DNA of 48,310 nt from Syntrophaceae bacterium UBA1163 (GTDB lineage Bacteria > Desulfobacterota > BSN033 > UBA1163), in assembly GCA_002311635.1 (NCBI GenBank), contig DBZJ01000245.1:335-48644 (forward strand), read 5' to 3'. Of this stretch, positions 15,734 to 24,377 are shown in pieces; position 1 is the first letter of the stretch, and each line of letters starts with the position of its first letter. A program made the translations under genes and the position numbers. A model generated the notes under the pieces. It ran no database searches. It worked only from the letters and a program-made list of their open reading frames with translations, and was not told where the DNA came from.

Positions 15734-16650
15734 TTTAAGATGGCTCCCTCCCGTTTCTTAAAAAATTCGAAAATCTCCCGGCCCCTCATTCTCCCCTTTA
15801 CTTCGATGTCCACCAGTTTCAATCTTCCATCTGATGCCCTTACATAGACATCATCCTTTTCAAACTCCAAGGCCCCTGCAGGGCCGTTCGCAATGCTGCC
15901 CTTTTCGGGAAGACCCCACCAGACGAACAACTTTTGACCTTCGGGAAGATGGGTGAAGGCTCCGGGATAAGGCTCGGTGACGGCTCTTATCAAATTGTAA
16001 ATTCGCATGACCGGCCAGCTCCAGTCTATCTTTCCGTCCTCAGGCTTCCGTCCTCCATAATAGCTCCCCTGCTTTAAGTTTTGCGCCACCCGTGGCGCTG
16101 TTCCCTTCTGGATGAGGGGAAGAATCTCCCCAAGAAGTTCCCCTGCCTTGACACAAAGTTTTTGATAAAGCGTATAGGCCGTATCTTCAAATGCGATGGG
16201 CACTTCTTTCTGTCCCACAATATCTCCCGCATCGGGCGCTTCGATGATGTGATGCAGGGTGACGCCCGTTCGCTGTTCCCCGTTCACGAGAACCCAATTG
16301 ACCGGAGACCGGCCCCGATAGGCCGGGAGCAAGGATCCGTGGAGATTAAAGGAGCCTACGGAGGGAATCATCAAGATATCTTTGCTCAAAAGATTTCGGT
16401 AATAGAATGAAAAAATAACTTCGGGCGAGAGGTTACGGATCCTTTCGATCCATTCAGGTGTATTGACATTCTCAGGACAAAACACGGGAATCCTTTTTTT
16501 CTTTCCCCAATCGGCCACCGAGCCAAACCAAACATTCTCGTTAGGATCATCGCGATGGGAAAAAATCGCCCGAATGTTGAATTTTTCCCGCACCAAGGCC
16601 TCCAGGCCAACGATCCCAACATTATGATACGCAAATACGACGGCCTTCAT
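15730..16650 (-). CDS. arnA: UDP-L-Ara4N formyltransferase (ArnA N-terminal domain as a separate protein)
   Basis: The enzyme N-formylates UDP-4-amino-4-deoxy-L-arabinose with 10-formyl-tetrahydrofolate, which drives the pathway forward. It has 306 residues. The formyltransferase core FNLHGSLLPAYRGRSP carries the catalytic Asn/His, and the Asp lies in DAGDIVGQ. N-terminal MKAVVFAYHNVG matches the usual ArnA start, so the ATG at 16650 was preferred over a TTG seven codons earlier that lacks a ribosome-binding site. It overlaps the end of arnC by 29 bp and the decarboxylase gene by 4 bp. Confidence 0.93.
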   Translation of the reverse strand: MKAVVFAYHNVGIVGLEALVREKFNIRAIFSHRDDPNENVWFGSVADWGKKKRIPVFCPENVNTPEWIERIRNLSPEVIFSFYYRNLLSKDILMIPSVGSFNLHGSLLPAYRGRSPVNWVLVNGEQRTGVTLHHIIEAPDAGDIVGQKEVPIAFEDTAYTLYQKLCVKAGELLGEILPLIQKGTAPRVAQNLKQGSYYGGRKPEDGKIDWSWPVMRIYNLIRAVTEPYPGAFTHLPEGQKLFVWWGLPEKGSIANGPAGALEFEKDDVYVRASDGRLKLVDIEVKGRMRGREIFEFFKKREGAILK

Positions 16651-17587
16651 CCGTGGGATAAATCCTCTCAATCGTGTACTCCGGCCTTTTCCTGACCTCC
16701 CTGTATATTCGGCCGATATATTCGCCCATCACCCCCAGGGCGAAAAACTGAAAGCCCACGAAAGCAAACAGGATAGAAAAAAGTGTGAAAACACCTTCAG
16801 CAGCCCATTCTGCGCCGTAGACAATCCGGGCAATCCCCAAAACGACACCCAAGGAGATTCCCAAGAACGCCATAGCGATACCCGCATACATGATAAACTT
16901 CAACGGAAAATCGGAGAACGACGAGACCAGGTCAAACTGGAGATTGATGAGCTTTCGTAGAGAGTAATGAGATTCTCCGCCATGCCTCGCTTCGTGAACC
17001 ACCTCGATCTCTGTCACCTTTTTTGCGAAATAGGTCGCCAGTGCCGGAATGAAGGTGGAGTGTTCATGACAATTCACCATCCGTTCCACAATACTTCTCC
17101 GGTAGGCCCGCAGCATACAACCCCAGTCTGACATATTCACCTTGGTGATCTTCCGTGTGATCACGTTGATCATGCGGGAGGGGATCGTCCTGAGGAAGGA
17201 ATCCTTTCGCTCCCTTCGGATCGTACCCACGACATCGTAGTCCCCCTCTTCCATCACCCTCATAAGGTTTGGAATTTCCTCTGGAGGATTTTGAAGGTCG
17301 GCGTCCAAAGTGATGACGATGTCGCCGCGAACCACAGAAAACCCCGAAAAAATGGCTGCATGCTGTCCATAGTTCCTCGTCAGTTCTACCACCTTGACTC
17401 CAGGGTTGGTCAAGAAACTTTTCAAGATCGAAAGGGTGTTATCCCTGCTCCCGTCATCCACGAAAATAATTTCATAACGCTTTCCCGTCTTTTCCATGGC
17501 AGACCTGAGTCGTTCAAACAGGTGGGGCAGGTTTGCCTCCTCGTTATAGACTGGAATAACCACAGAAACCATCGTCTCGCTATCCAT
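16622..17587 (-). CDS. arnC: Undecaprenyl-phosphate 4-deoxy-4-formamido-L-arabinose transferase
   Basis: Membrane-bound family 2 glycosyltransferase that loads formyl-Ara4N onto undecaprenyl phosphate on the cytoplasmic face. The 321 residues contain VSVVIPVYNEEANL at the start, the nucleotide/metal motif TLDADLQNPPEE, SDWGCMLRAYRR, and two C-terminal membrane helices (about 228-250 and 262-285). This is the layout of ArnC/DPM1-like enzymes. Its ATG lies inside the end of arnB (8 bp overlap). Confidence 0.93.
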   Translation of the reverse strand: MDSETMVSVVIPVYNEEANLPHLFERLRSAMEKTGKRYEIIFVDDGSRDNTLSILKSFLTNPGVKVVELTRNYGQHAAIFSGFSVVRGDIVITLDADLQNPPEEIPNLMRVMEEGDYDVVGTIRRERKDSFLRTIPSRMINVITRKITKVNMSDWGCMLRAYRRSIVERMVNCHEHSTFIPALATYFAKKVTEIEVVHEARHGGESHYSLRKLINLQFDLVSSFSDFPLKFIMYAGIAMAFLGISLGVVLGIARIVYGAEWAAEGVFTLFSILFAFVGFQFFALGVMGEYIGRIYREVRKRPEYTIERIYPTDEGRRICVS

Positions 17588-18731
17588 TCTTTAAAATCTC
17601 CCGAACGGCCCCGCACACATAAGAAACATCCCCTTCCTTCATGTCAGGAAACAAAGGCAGGGATACCAATCTGTTGTTAGCCCGCTCTGTTTCTTTTAAC
17701 TCTCCCTTTTTGATCTTATACCGTTTCTGGATATAATTTAGGCGATGCGCTGCAGGAAAATGAATTCCGTATCCAATATTGTACCTGGACAATTCCTGCA
17801 TGAAGCGTTCCCGCTCCATGGAGGCAACTTTTATGATAAAGAGGTGCCAGGCATGCGTGTGCGGATAGTGAGGGACCCCCGGTAAATCCAAACCGCTCAC
17901 CCCTTCCAAACCCTTTCTGTACAGATCAGCCAGTCGGGTTCTATGGCTATTGAGTTCCTCCAGCCTTGAAAGTTGAGCAAGACCCAGTGCTGCCTGGATA
18001 TCGGTTAGATTATACTTGAATCCCGGTGTCTTAATATCGTATTCCGGGTTGCCTCCCTTGCCGTATCGTTTCCATGCGTCCCGTTCTATACCATGAAATC
18101 GGAGAAGTTTCAATCGACTCTCAAGGCGATCATCACTATGGGTGATCATGCCTCCTTCGCCCGTCGTTATGTTCTTAATCGGATGGAAGGAGAAGATCGC
18201 CGTCTGACCCCATCCTCCTGCATGGACGCCTTTATAATAAGCACCAAGGCCGTGCGCTGCGTCTTCCATGACGGGGAGGTCATTCTTTTTGGCAAGCCCC
18301 AGAATCCTATCCATGTCCACCGGGGCCCCTGCGAAATGGACAGGGACGATGGCCTTTGTCTTCTTTGTAATCTTTCCCTCGATGAGATCAACATTGATAT
18401 TCAATGTGTCGTAATGGACATCGACAAAAACCGGCTTCGCTCCCAAGAGGGTGATCATATTCAGCGTGGAAGCAAACGTCATGGACGGGGTAATAACCTC
18501 ATCCCCTCGCTTTATGCCCAGGCTCAGCAACATCAGGTGCATACCCGCTGTGCCGGAGGAAAGGGAAAGCGCATACGACGCGCCTGTGAGTTTACAGAAT
18601 TTGTCCTCAAATGCCTTGCAGAGGGGGCCTGTGGTGATCCAGCCGGACTTCAAACAAGAAACAACTCCCTCGATTTCCCTTGCACCGATCGATGGTCGGC
18701 TCAAAGGCAGAAAATCTTTCCTGATCTCCAT
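17580..18731 (-). CDS. arnB: UDP-4-amino-4-deoxy-L-arabinose aminotransferase
   Basis: PLP-dependent aminotransferase of the DegT/DnrJ/EryC1 family, 383 residues. It converts UDP-4-keto-pentose to UDP-L-Ara4N using glutamate. The PLP lysine is K186 in IFSFHPIKNITTGEGG. EDAAHGLGAYYKG is the cofactor-ring region, and FKYNLTDIQAALGLAQL is the expected dimer-interface motif. The spacing to arnT is 28 bp, and it overlaps arnC. The full pathway order around it supports ArnB over other sugar aminotransferases. Confidence 0.93.
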   Translation of the reverse strand: MEIRKDFLPLSRPSIGAREIEGVVSCLKSGWITTGPLCKAFEDKFCKLTGASYALSLSSGTAGMHLMLLSLGIKRGDEVITPSMTFASTLNMITLLGAKPVFVDVHYDTLNINVDLIEGKITKKTKAIVPVHFAGAPVDMDRILGLAKKNDLPVMEDAAHGLGAYYKGVHAGGWGQTAIFSFHPIKNITTGEGGMITHSDDRLESRLKLLRFHGIERDAWKRYGKGGNPEYDIKTPGFKYNLTDIQAALGLAQLSRLEELNSHRTRLADLYRKGLEGVSGLDLPGVPHYPHTHAWHLFIIKVASMERERFMQELSRYNIGYGIHFPAAHRLNYIQKRYKIKKGELKETERANNRLVSLPLFPDMKEGDVSYVCGAVREILKNG

Positions 18732-18759
18732 AAGACATCATCCCCATCCCGAGGCGGGT

Positions 18760-20544
18760 TCAACATTGCAAGCGTAGAAGAAAAAATTCTCCATTGTCCC
18801 AAAGGATCTCCAGAGTAGGGACCCTCCTTTTCAACGCCTCCAGATTTTTTTGATATCGCGTGACACAATACATGACCCTGTCTTCCTGACAACGTCTAAA
18901 AAACGCTTCTGGGGACAGCTGATACCGGGATCTCTCCTCAGGAAGCAGTTTATCCAAACCAAATTGCAGCTCTCCACCGGCATGGATCAGAGGCGTTCTG
19001 ATCTTATTATAGAAATCAATTCCATAAAGGGAAGTCCCGAATTGAAACAGCTCCTGATTCGGAGGAAGCAGCGCACGGATAGCCTGCGAAACAGGGTAGG
19101 CAGATTTGAAGGGAGTAAGAAAATGAGCAACAGGAAAAACCAAGGATCCCAAGAAAAGCGCGGAAAGGAGGCTGGCCGTAAAAAACCAGCCCTTTCTGCA
19201 TTTCCGTTTAACCAAACCGGGGAGGAACATCATCATCACCTGGAATAGAATGGGCAATACGATCAACCACCACCAATTTTCGAAAGGGATGCTGGCCCAA
19301 TTTATACCAAGTTCTGTGCCAAGTTTCAACCCCTTTGCGAAGGGCGGCAAAATGAGTATGGTAATGAACAGGAGGGACTGCAAAATAATCGGCAGATCAT
19401 ACAAAAACCTTCTGCCGCCGCCTTTCCCCAGGGGGGTACTCCGATCTTCATACGATCTGAAAAGATGACCCCAAAAAACGGCGATAGGTAAAAAGATGGG
19501 GGCAATGTAGGGAATCATTTTAGATGAAGAAAAAGTGAAGAAGATGAAAATAAAGAAGATCCATATCAGCAGGAACTGTTTTTCTGCGGCCTGGAAGAGA
19601 GGGGTTCTCTTTTCTAACCCCTCCCTTGCCGCTTTCAATAAAAACGCAGACCACGGCAAGGTTCCAATGATGACGACTGGAACATAGAACAAAATGGTTT
19701 GCTCCCGAGCATGAAGCGTTGTGGTATATCTCAGAAAATGCTCTCGAACGAAGAAAAACCATAAGAAGTCTTTATTGGCCTGTTGAACCAGAATGATCCA
19801 GGGACATGAAACGAGAAGAAAGATGATGATTCCAACCGGCGAAAAGAGCTTGAACACATCACGCCATCTCTTCGAAACGAAAAGCCATAGGATCGTGATG
19901 GCAAACGGGAAGACAATGCCGATCAATCCCTTCGCCAGAAAGGCAAGTGCGCTGCTTAAGTAAAGAAGATAGAGCCAGCCTTTCCTCTGGTGGTCTTCAG
20001 CAAAGAAGCGATATCCCGCCCAGATGGCGAGGCACACAAAGAAGGCCAGAGGTGTATCCAGGATATTGATTCTCCCGAGGAAAGAAGAAAAGAGAAACGT
20101 GCTCAAGACCCCTGCTGAATAGAGACCGGTCTTCGGGTCATGAAAAAAAGTCCCGATACGATAAACGAGGAAGATAGATCCCCAGGCGCAAAGGGCGACA
20201 AACAATCGTGAGGAGAACTCATTCTCTCCGAAGATCTTAAATAACAGTGCCGTTGCCCAGTAGCAGAGCGGGGGTTTCTCAAGGTAAACCACATGATTTA
20301 AACGGGGAGTCACATAATCTCCTGTGCGGTTCATGAGACTGGCGATATCACTATAGCGGGCTTCATCTGGCTCCATCAAGGGCATCACAGGTAACAGGGA
20401 GATGTAGAGAAATAGGGGGAGGAGGAGGAGGAAAAAAATTTTCCCCTTTGTCCAGGTCCGTTTTTGAACCTCAGTCAAATTTGCCACTTCCTGAGACGGA
20501 GTGCTTTTTGACGGGGAAAATTGTAATTTTAGGCCATGCTTCAT
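18760..20544 (-). CDS. arnT: Lipid A 4-amino-4-deoxy-L-arabinose transferase
   Basis: Inner-membrane PMT-family (GT83) glycosyltransferase that moves L-Ara4N from undecaprenyl phosphate to lipid A phosphates at the periplasmic face. It has 594 residues with about 12 membrane helices. The first periplasmic loop carries MEPDEARYSDIASLM (acidic catalytic residues) and RLNHVVYLEKPPLCYW, the hallmark of ArnT. The C-terminal soluble domain (about 480-594) is of the usual size. It is the first gene of the arn operon and lies just downstream of a regulatory half-site array. Its product neutralises lipid A charge and usually gives resistance to cationic peptides such as polymyxin. Confidence 0.93.
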   Translation of the reverse strand: MKHGLKLQFSPSKSTPSQEVANLTEVQKRTWTKGKIFFLLLLPLFLYISLLPVMPLMEPDEARYSDIASLMNRTGDYVTPRLNHVVYLEKPPLCYWATALLFKIFGENEFSSRLFVALCAWGSIFLVYRIGTFFHDPKTGLYSAGVLSTFLFSSFLGRINILDTPLAFFVCLAIWAGYRFFAEDHQRKGWLYLLYLSSALAFLAKGLIGIVFPFAITILWLFVSKRWRDVFKLFSPVGIIIFLLVSCPWIILVQQANKDFLWFFFVREHFLRYTTTLHAREQTILFYVPVVIIGTLPWSAFLLKAAREGLEKRTPLFQAAEKQFLLIWIFFIFIFFTFSSSKMIPYIAPIFLPIAVFWGHLFRSYEDRSTPLGKGGGRRFLYDLPIILQSLLFITILILPPFAKGLKLGTELGINWASIPFENWWWLIVLPILFQVMMMFLPGLVKRKCRKGWFFTASLLSALFLGSLVFPVAHFLTPFKSAYPVSQAIRALLPPNQELFQFGTSLYGIDFYNKIRTPLIHAGGELQFGLDKLLPEERSRYQLSPEAFFRRCQEDRVMYCVTRYQKNLEALKRRVPTLEILWDNGEFFLLRLQC

Positions 20545-20602
20545 TTCAGGTAGAGATCTCCTTGTCTTTAAGTCCCAGTCCCGCTTACGGATGTGAAAAA
20601 AA

Positions 20603-20654
20603 TCTATAAAACAAAGATTAAACGGGTATTAAATTCAGTTTAAGATTTCTTAAC
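20603..20654 (-). promoter_or_regulatory. PmrA/OmpR-like direct-repeat box and -10 element of arnT
   Basis: Read on the minus strand there are four half-sites: GTTAAG (20649-20654), CTTAAA (20639-20644), TTTAAT (20628-20633) and TTTAAT (20617-20622). Successive starts are 10-11 bp apart, one helical turn. The last two match the PmrA half-site consensus (T/C)TTAA(G/T) with 5-bp spacing. Eight nt later comes TATAGA (20603-20608), a reasonable -10. There is no good -35, as expected for an activated promoter. Confidence 0.6.
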
Positions 20655-20890
20655 CTATAGGAAATAGAAATTGGATTTCCTAAAGAGAATCATTACGCGG
20701 TGAATGCTGAACTCGCCCCGACTTGCCGTAAATCTCGCTGATCGGATGCAGAGCTCAATCGAAGGGAAAAATAAGCATCCCCTTTCCTAAATATAAGAGG
20801 TATATAATACGTAGCCACTTATCCGTCAAACGGTAAACATGACGTTTTAATCATTGATGTCCAGGAGACTGTGATCAGCTTGACGATCTC

Positions 20891-20907
20891 ATTAAAAGTG
20901 GGTTAAG
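20891..20907 (+). promoter_or_regulatory. Second TTAA half-site pair upstream of the arnE-like gene
   Basis: ATTAAA and GTTAAG are separated by 5 bp, the same geometry as the arnT box, about 62 bp before the arnE-like start. A TTGACG/TTAAGA promoter overlaps it (spacer 17). Only two half-sites are present and neither is a perfect consensus match. Confidence 0.4.
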
Positions 20908-20969
20908 AATCAGGTCGTAGATCGGATTCTTCGAGCTGTCATAAGTCACCATAAAAAAAGGAGAAACAA

Positions 20970-21332
20970 ATGAAGCCAGTCTGGTTGCTCTTGATCTCCG
21001 TATGTTCAGCCACCATAGGGCAGATATGCTTCAAGAAGGGCGTTTTTGCGACGGGAGAAATAACCCTGAAGGAGTCTGTGATAGGTGACCTATTTCGACT
21101 GGTATTGAATCCCTTCGTTTTTTCCGGATTGGTCTTCTATGTCATCAGCACAATCCTTTGGCTCGTCGCCCTCTCCAAGACGAGTTTAAGTTTTGTCTAC
21201 CCCTTTGCCTCTCTCGTATTTGTTCTGGTCATGCTCTCGGCCCGTTTTGTCTTCCTTGAACCTGTTCCACTCTTACGCTACATGGGCATCGCCATGATCT
21301 GCCTCGGATTCCTATTATCGTCGCTGGCGTAG
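20970..21332 (+). CDS. ArnE/ArnF-like small multidrug-resistance-type flippase subunit
   Basis: The 120-residue membrane protein has four predicted helices (about 3-22, 42-62, 68-92, 98-118) and the SMR/EamA signature SVCSATIGQICFKKG near the N-terminus. In the arn pathway, ArnE and ArnF together flip undecaprenyl-phosphate-L-Ara4N to the periplasm. Only one such gene is present here, so it may act as a homodimer or pair with a subunit elsewhere. It is divergent from arnT and is followed by a second ArnT-like gene. The start has AAAAAGGAG upstream. Confidence 0.82.
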   Translation: MKPVWLLLISVCSATIGQICFKKGVFATGEITLKESVIGDLFRLVLNPFVFSGLVFYVISTILWLVALSKTSLSFVYPFASLVFVLVMLSARFVFLEPVPLLRYMGIAMICLGFLLSSLA

Positions 21333-21401
21333 GGGAAAACCCGCAGGCTAAAAACCTGTGCCTACCATTTTGATTATGGTTTCTCGAAAGGCTCCCGTGC
21401 G

Positions 21402-21431
21402 TTGACAGTCCTTCCTCTCTTATCCTATACT
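21402..21431 (+). promoter_or_regulatory. Sigma-70 type promoter of the second ArnT-like gene
   Basis: TTGACA at 21402-21407 and TATACT at 21426-21431, with an 18-nt spacer. The start of transcription would be about 20 nt before the GTG start, so the gene can be expressed independently of the arnE-like gene. Confidence 0.6.
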
Positions 21432-21457
21432 GACCCTGTACAAATGAAATTTAGCAC

Positions 21458-23008
21458 GTGCATTTAAAGAACCAAATGAACGCAGCGATAACTCCCGAAA
21501 CAAGCCATCCAGATTTTGATATCCTGGAGTCGCCTCCAGAAAGAGGAAAAAAACACAAGTGGCCTGCTTGGCTGTTTCTTCTCATTTTCTCGCTGTCTCT
21601 CGGAACCATCTCTATTTTAAACTGTGAGCCTTCGATTCATGACACAGCAAGAGTGGCCGGGATCGCCCGGGAGATGGCCTTCACCGGCAACTACTTCATC
21701 CCGAAGCTCAACGGCCAGAATTTTCTCGAATACCCTTCACTCGGATATGTGCCGATTGCCCTGTTCCTGTCAACGAGCAATAATCCACCTGACTTCCTTG
21801 CCGTCCTTCCCATAGCACTCTTAGGAGCGGCAACCGTTCTTCTCACTTTTTTGATCGGAAAGGTATTGGCGAATGAGCGCGCGGGTCTTATTGCCGGATT
21901 TATCCTCGCCACGATGTCCGGGTTTTCCATACTCCATCGGCGGTGTCTGGTCGATCCGATGCTTCTTTTCTTCACGGTCCTCAGCCTGTACGGCTTTGCT
22001 GCCGGTTACCAAGCCTCTTCCAGGCGGTTCCGTTTTTTGGCGATCTTCTACCTGGCCATGGCTGGAGGCTTTCTCTCCAAGGGATTGATCGGCATCGCCA
22101 TTCCCGCGGCCACGGCACTTCTCTTTTTGGTCGTGAGAAGGGATTTTGGAGCCATCCGAAGGCTCTATCTTGGCCGGGGGATATTTCTCTTTCTTCTGCC
22201 GATCGCCCTGTGGATAGGAGGGGTATGGTGGCTCGAAGGACCTGATTTAATCAAAGAGGTGGTCCGGCAAAGCGTGTGGCGATTTCTCTCCCCCTCGGCT
22301 GAGCATTCAGAGCCGTTCTACTTCTATTTTATTCCTGTTCTCCTCAACACGTTGCCCTGGACCCCCTTGCCGCTGGTTTGGCTCTGGTATCGGCGAAGGA
22401 ATTCAAGACCCGAGAAATCTTCGTCGCCCGATCTTCTCGCTCTTTTTGCACTGGTCTGGTTCTTGACCGTTTTTGTCGGACTTTCGATAGCCTCAGCCAA
22501 ACGGACCCTCTACATCGCGCCCCTTTATCCTCCTGCCGCTTTATTGGCGGCCTTTGCCTGGACGCGCCTTTGCGGGAAATTCCCGAAGGTAAAGCGCCTT
22601 GAGATCTATGGAATGGCCATCCTTTTCTTCGCGTACATCGCCGTCAATTTTGCTATCCTTCCTTCATCTGAAAAAAACGATAGCTTCCGTCCGGTCTTTG
22701 ATGTCGTCAGGAATCAACAGGCTCATGGTCCTATCTATCTCTGCGGCGGTTCGGAATCTTTTCAGGGCGCAGCGGTCTTCTACCTCGGAAAGATTGTACC
22801 TCTGTGTAGCAGAACGGACCTGATGCAGAGAAAATTCGAGGCGTCCTCAGGGACGATCCTTGTCATTGCTTCCTTCCCGGGTGATGAACAGCTCCACGCC
22901 AATCTTCGGGCAAACGGATTTCGTCTTCTTGCTGAGAAGACCGTGAGAAAGATACCGCTACGGGTTTATTCGAACAGCCCCCTTTCTAACCCCCTTCTAT
23001 CCCCCTAA
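21458..23008 (+). CDS. ArnT-like PMT-family glycosyltransferase (paralogue)
   Basis: The 516-residue polytopic membrane protein of the GT83/PMT superfamily has about 11 helices and a short C-terminal periplasmic domain. The first loop has HDTARVAGIAREM and PKLNGQNFLEYPSLGY, aligned with the ArnT loop but with the EPDEAR box degraded to PSIHDTAR. The acceptor or donor may therefore differ from lipid A and L-Ara4N. GSEx-like and export motifs are absent. It is assigned a GTG start at 21458; an in-frame ATG seven codons later is an alternative. It lies 125 bp after the arnE-like gene and has its own promoter. Confidence 0.82.
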   Translation: MHLKNQMNAAITPETSHPDFDILESPPERGKKHKWPAWLFLLIFSLSLGTISILNCEPSIHDTARVAGIAREMAFTGNYFIPKLNGQNFLEYPSLGYVPIALFLSTSNNPPDFLAVLPIALLGAATVLLTFLIGKVLANERAGLIAGFILATMSGFSILHRRCLVDPMLLFFTVLSLYGFAAGYQASSRRFRFLAIFYLAMAGGFLSKGLIGIAIPAATALLFLVVRRDFGAIRRLYLGRGIFLFLLPIALWIGGVWWLEGPDLIKEVVRQSVWRFLSPSAEHSEPFYFYFIPVLLNTLPWTPLPLVWLWYRRRNSRPEKSSSPDLLALFALVWFLTVFVGLSIASAKRTLYIAPLYPPAALLAAFAWTRLCGKFPKVKRLEIYGMAILFFAYIAVNFAILPSSEKNDSFRPVFDVVRNQQAHGPIYLCGGSESFQGAAVFYLGKIVPLCSRTDLMQRKFEASSGTILVIASFPGDEQLHANLRANGFRLLAEKTVRKIPLRVYSNSPLSNPLLSP

Positions 23009-23066
23009 GTTAAGGGAAAGTGAAAAAAATCAAGAAACCAATAAAGATAGGACCACGCCCGCAAGG

Positions 23067-23207
23067 ATGGCTCTCCTGGAGAACTTTAGAGCGGAACCTC
23101 TTACAAATAACCTTAAAAGTCTAACCGTAATACCTTCATAGGGTTACTGCCATAAATGGTTGCGCACCTATGATGCCACGCATTCTAAAGTTCGGAGGGA
23201 GAGCCAT
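23067..23207. repeat. 141-bp element with 24-bp terminal inverted repeats
   Basis: The left end reads ATGGCTCTCC then TGGAGAACTTTAGA. The right end, on the other strand, reads ATGGCTCTCC then CTCCGAACTTTAGA, so about 20 of 24 bases match. The interior of about 93 bp has no reading frame. It could be a miniature inverted-repeat element or a structured RNA/terminator between convergent genes. Confidence 0.55.
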
Positions 23208-23286
23208 TCTGAAAGGGCCGAGGACAAGGGAGAAACAATTTTTTCACATCTTCAGGAGAGAAGAAAAGGGGATTAGAAAAGGTTCA

Positions 23287-23393
23287 CCCCGTTAGAAATT
23301 ACCACCGGCTGCTCTGCACTCCTGCCTGCGGCGGGATTGCGTTCCAGAATAATTCCAGTGAGCTTTCATGTCCCGCGGGAATTTCTAACGGGG
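23287..23393. repeat. Palindromic repeat with CCCCGTTAGAAATT ends
   Basis: Perfect 14-bp inverted ends (23287-23300 and 23380-23393) enclose about 79 bp. The right end abuts the stop codon of the radical SAM gene. A single copy of the same word is found at 28527-28542 next to another gene end. Confidence 0.65.
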
Positions 23394-23394
23394 T

Positions 23395-24327
23395 TCACTT
23401 TATTTCATAATAAATTGAATCTCCAAATAGACGGGATTGGATCTTGCCCTCCTCCACCAAGGGTTTGATGTATCTGTCCAGTTCATCCTTTGAGATTCCC
23501 ATCCCTTTGGAGAGGTCAGACGCAGAAAGTGGTCTTCTTTTCAGAATCTCCAATATCTCCTGATTGATATCCCTTTCCGAGACCATGGGTGGATGACGGT
23601 CAAATTCGGAGATGATCGAAGCGCTCTTGCCGAAGAATGCCTTAATCTCTTCCATTTCCTTTTGATTCAAAGGAACTGCCAATTTTTCAGAGGGAGGTCG
23701 AACCACTGTGTTCAGATGGATGAGATCAGGCTGAATTCGATCAATCACTTTCTTCATTCTAACAAGCTCTTCCTTGGAATCGTTGACACCTTTACAGAAT
23801 AATATCTCCAACCAAATCTGACCTTTGAAGGCCTTTCTGAATTCAACCAATCCCTCGATCACCTTTTCTACGGATATCCCTGGATGAGGCCGATTGATCT
23901 TCATGAAAACTTCTGCCGATACGGCGTCTAACGAAGGGAGCACAATATCGGCACGAAGAAGATCCTGCCGGACCTCTTTGTCATAGAGTAGAGAGCCGTT
24001 TGTGATCACAGCAATTGGGATGGAGGTGAGGGCTTTAATCCCTTCGATGACCGAACGGATTTGAGAATGAAGGGTCGGCTCTCCGGAGCCGGAAAGGGAG
24101 AGATGATCAACGGAAGAACTCCCTTCCTTGAGAAAGCTCCTTACTTCTTCCAGAATTTCCTTCACAGGAGCATATTCTTTTCTCACCAGGGTTTTTTCTG
24201 TCGTGTTTCCGATCTGGCAGTAGATGCAGTCGTAGGTACAGATCTTATGGGGAACGAGGTCAATCCCGAGCGACCTTCCCAATCTTCTCGAAGGAACCGG
24301 ACCGTAGAGATATTTGTGCGCTTTCAC
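23395..24327 (-). CDS. Radical SAM protein with C-terminal winged helix
   Basis: The protein has 310 residues. The [4Fe-4S]/SAM motif is C30, C34, C37 in KICTYDCIYCQIG. The following LSLSGSGEPTLH is the GGE-like SAM-binding motif and AVITNGSLLYD the usual strand 4. Residues about 245-305 form a winged-helix-like DNA-binding domain. It belongs to the COG0731 group, related to TYW1-like radical SAM enzymes, whose bacterial members are mostly uncharacterised. It is transcribed alone on the minus strand between two repeat elements. The start is ATG with CAAGGACATC-like weak Shine-Dalgarno. Confidence 0.85.
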   Translation of the reverse strand: MKAHKYLYGPVPSRRLGRSLGIDLVPHKICTYDCIYCQIGNTTEKTLVRKEYAPVKEILEEVRSFLKEGSSSVDHLSLSGSGEPTLHSQIRSVIEGIKALTSIPIAVITNGSLLYDKEVRQDLLRADIVLPSLDAVSAEVFMKINRPHPGISVEKVIEGLVEFRKAFKGQIWLEILFCKGVNDSKEELVRMKKVIDRIQPDLIHLNTVVRPPSEKLAVPLNQKEMEEIKAFFGKSASIISEFDRHPPMVSERDINQEILEILKRRPLSASDLSKGMGISKDELDRYIKPLVEEGKIQSRLFGDSIYYEIK

Positions 24328-24377
24328 AAGATATTCGTCTCTGCAATCACTGGTTTATTAAAGATGTCCTGAATGAA

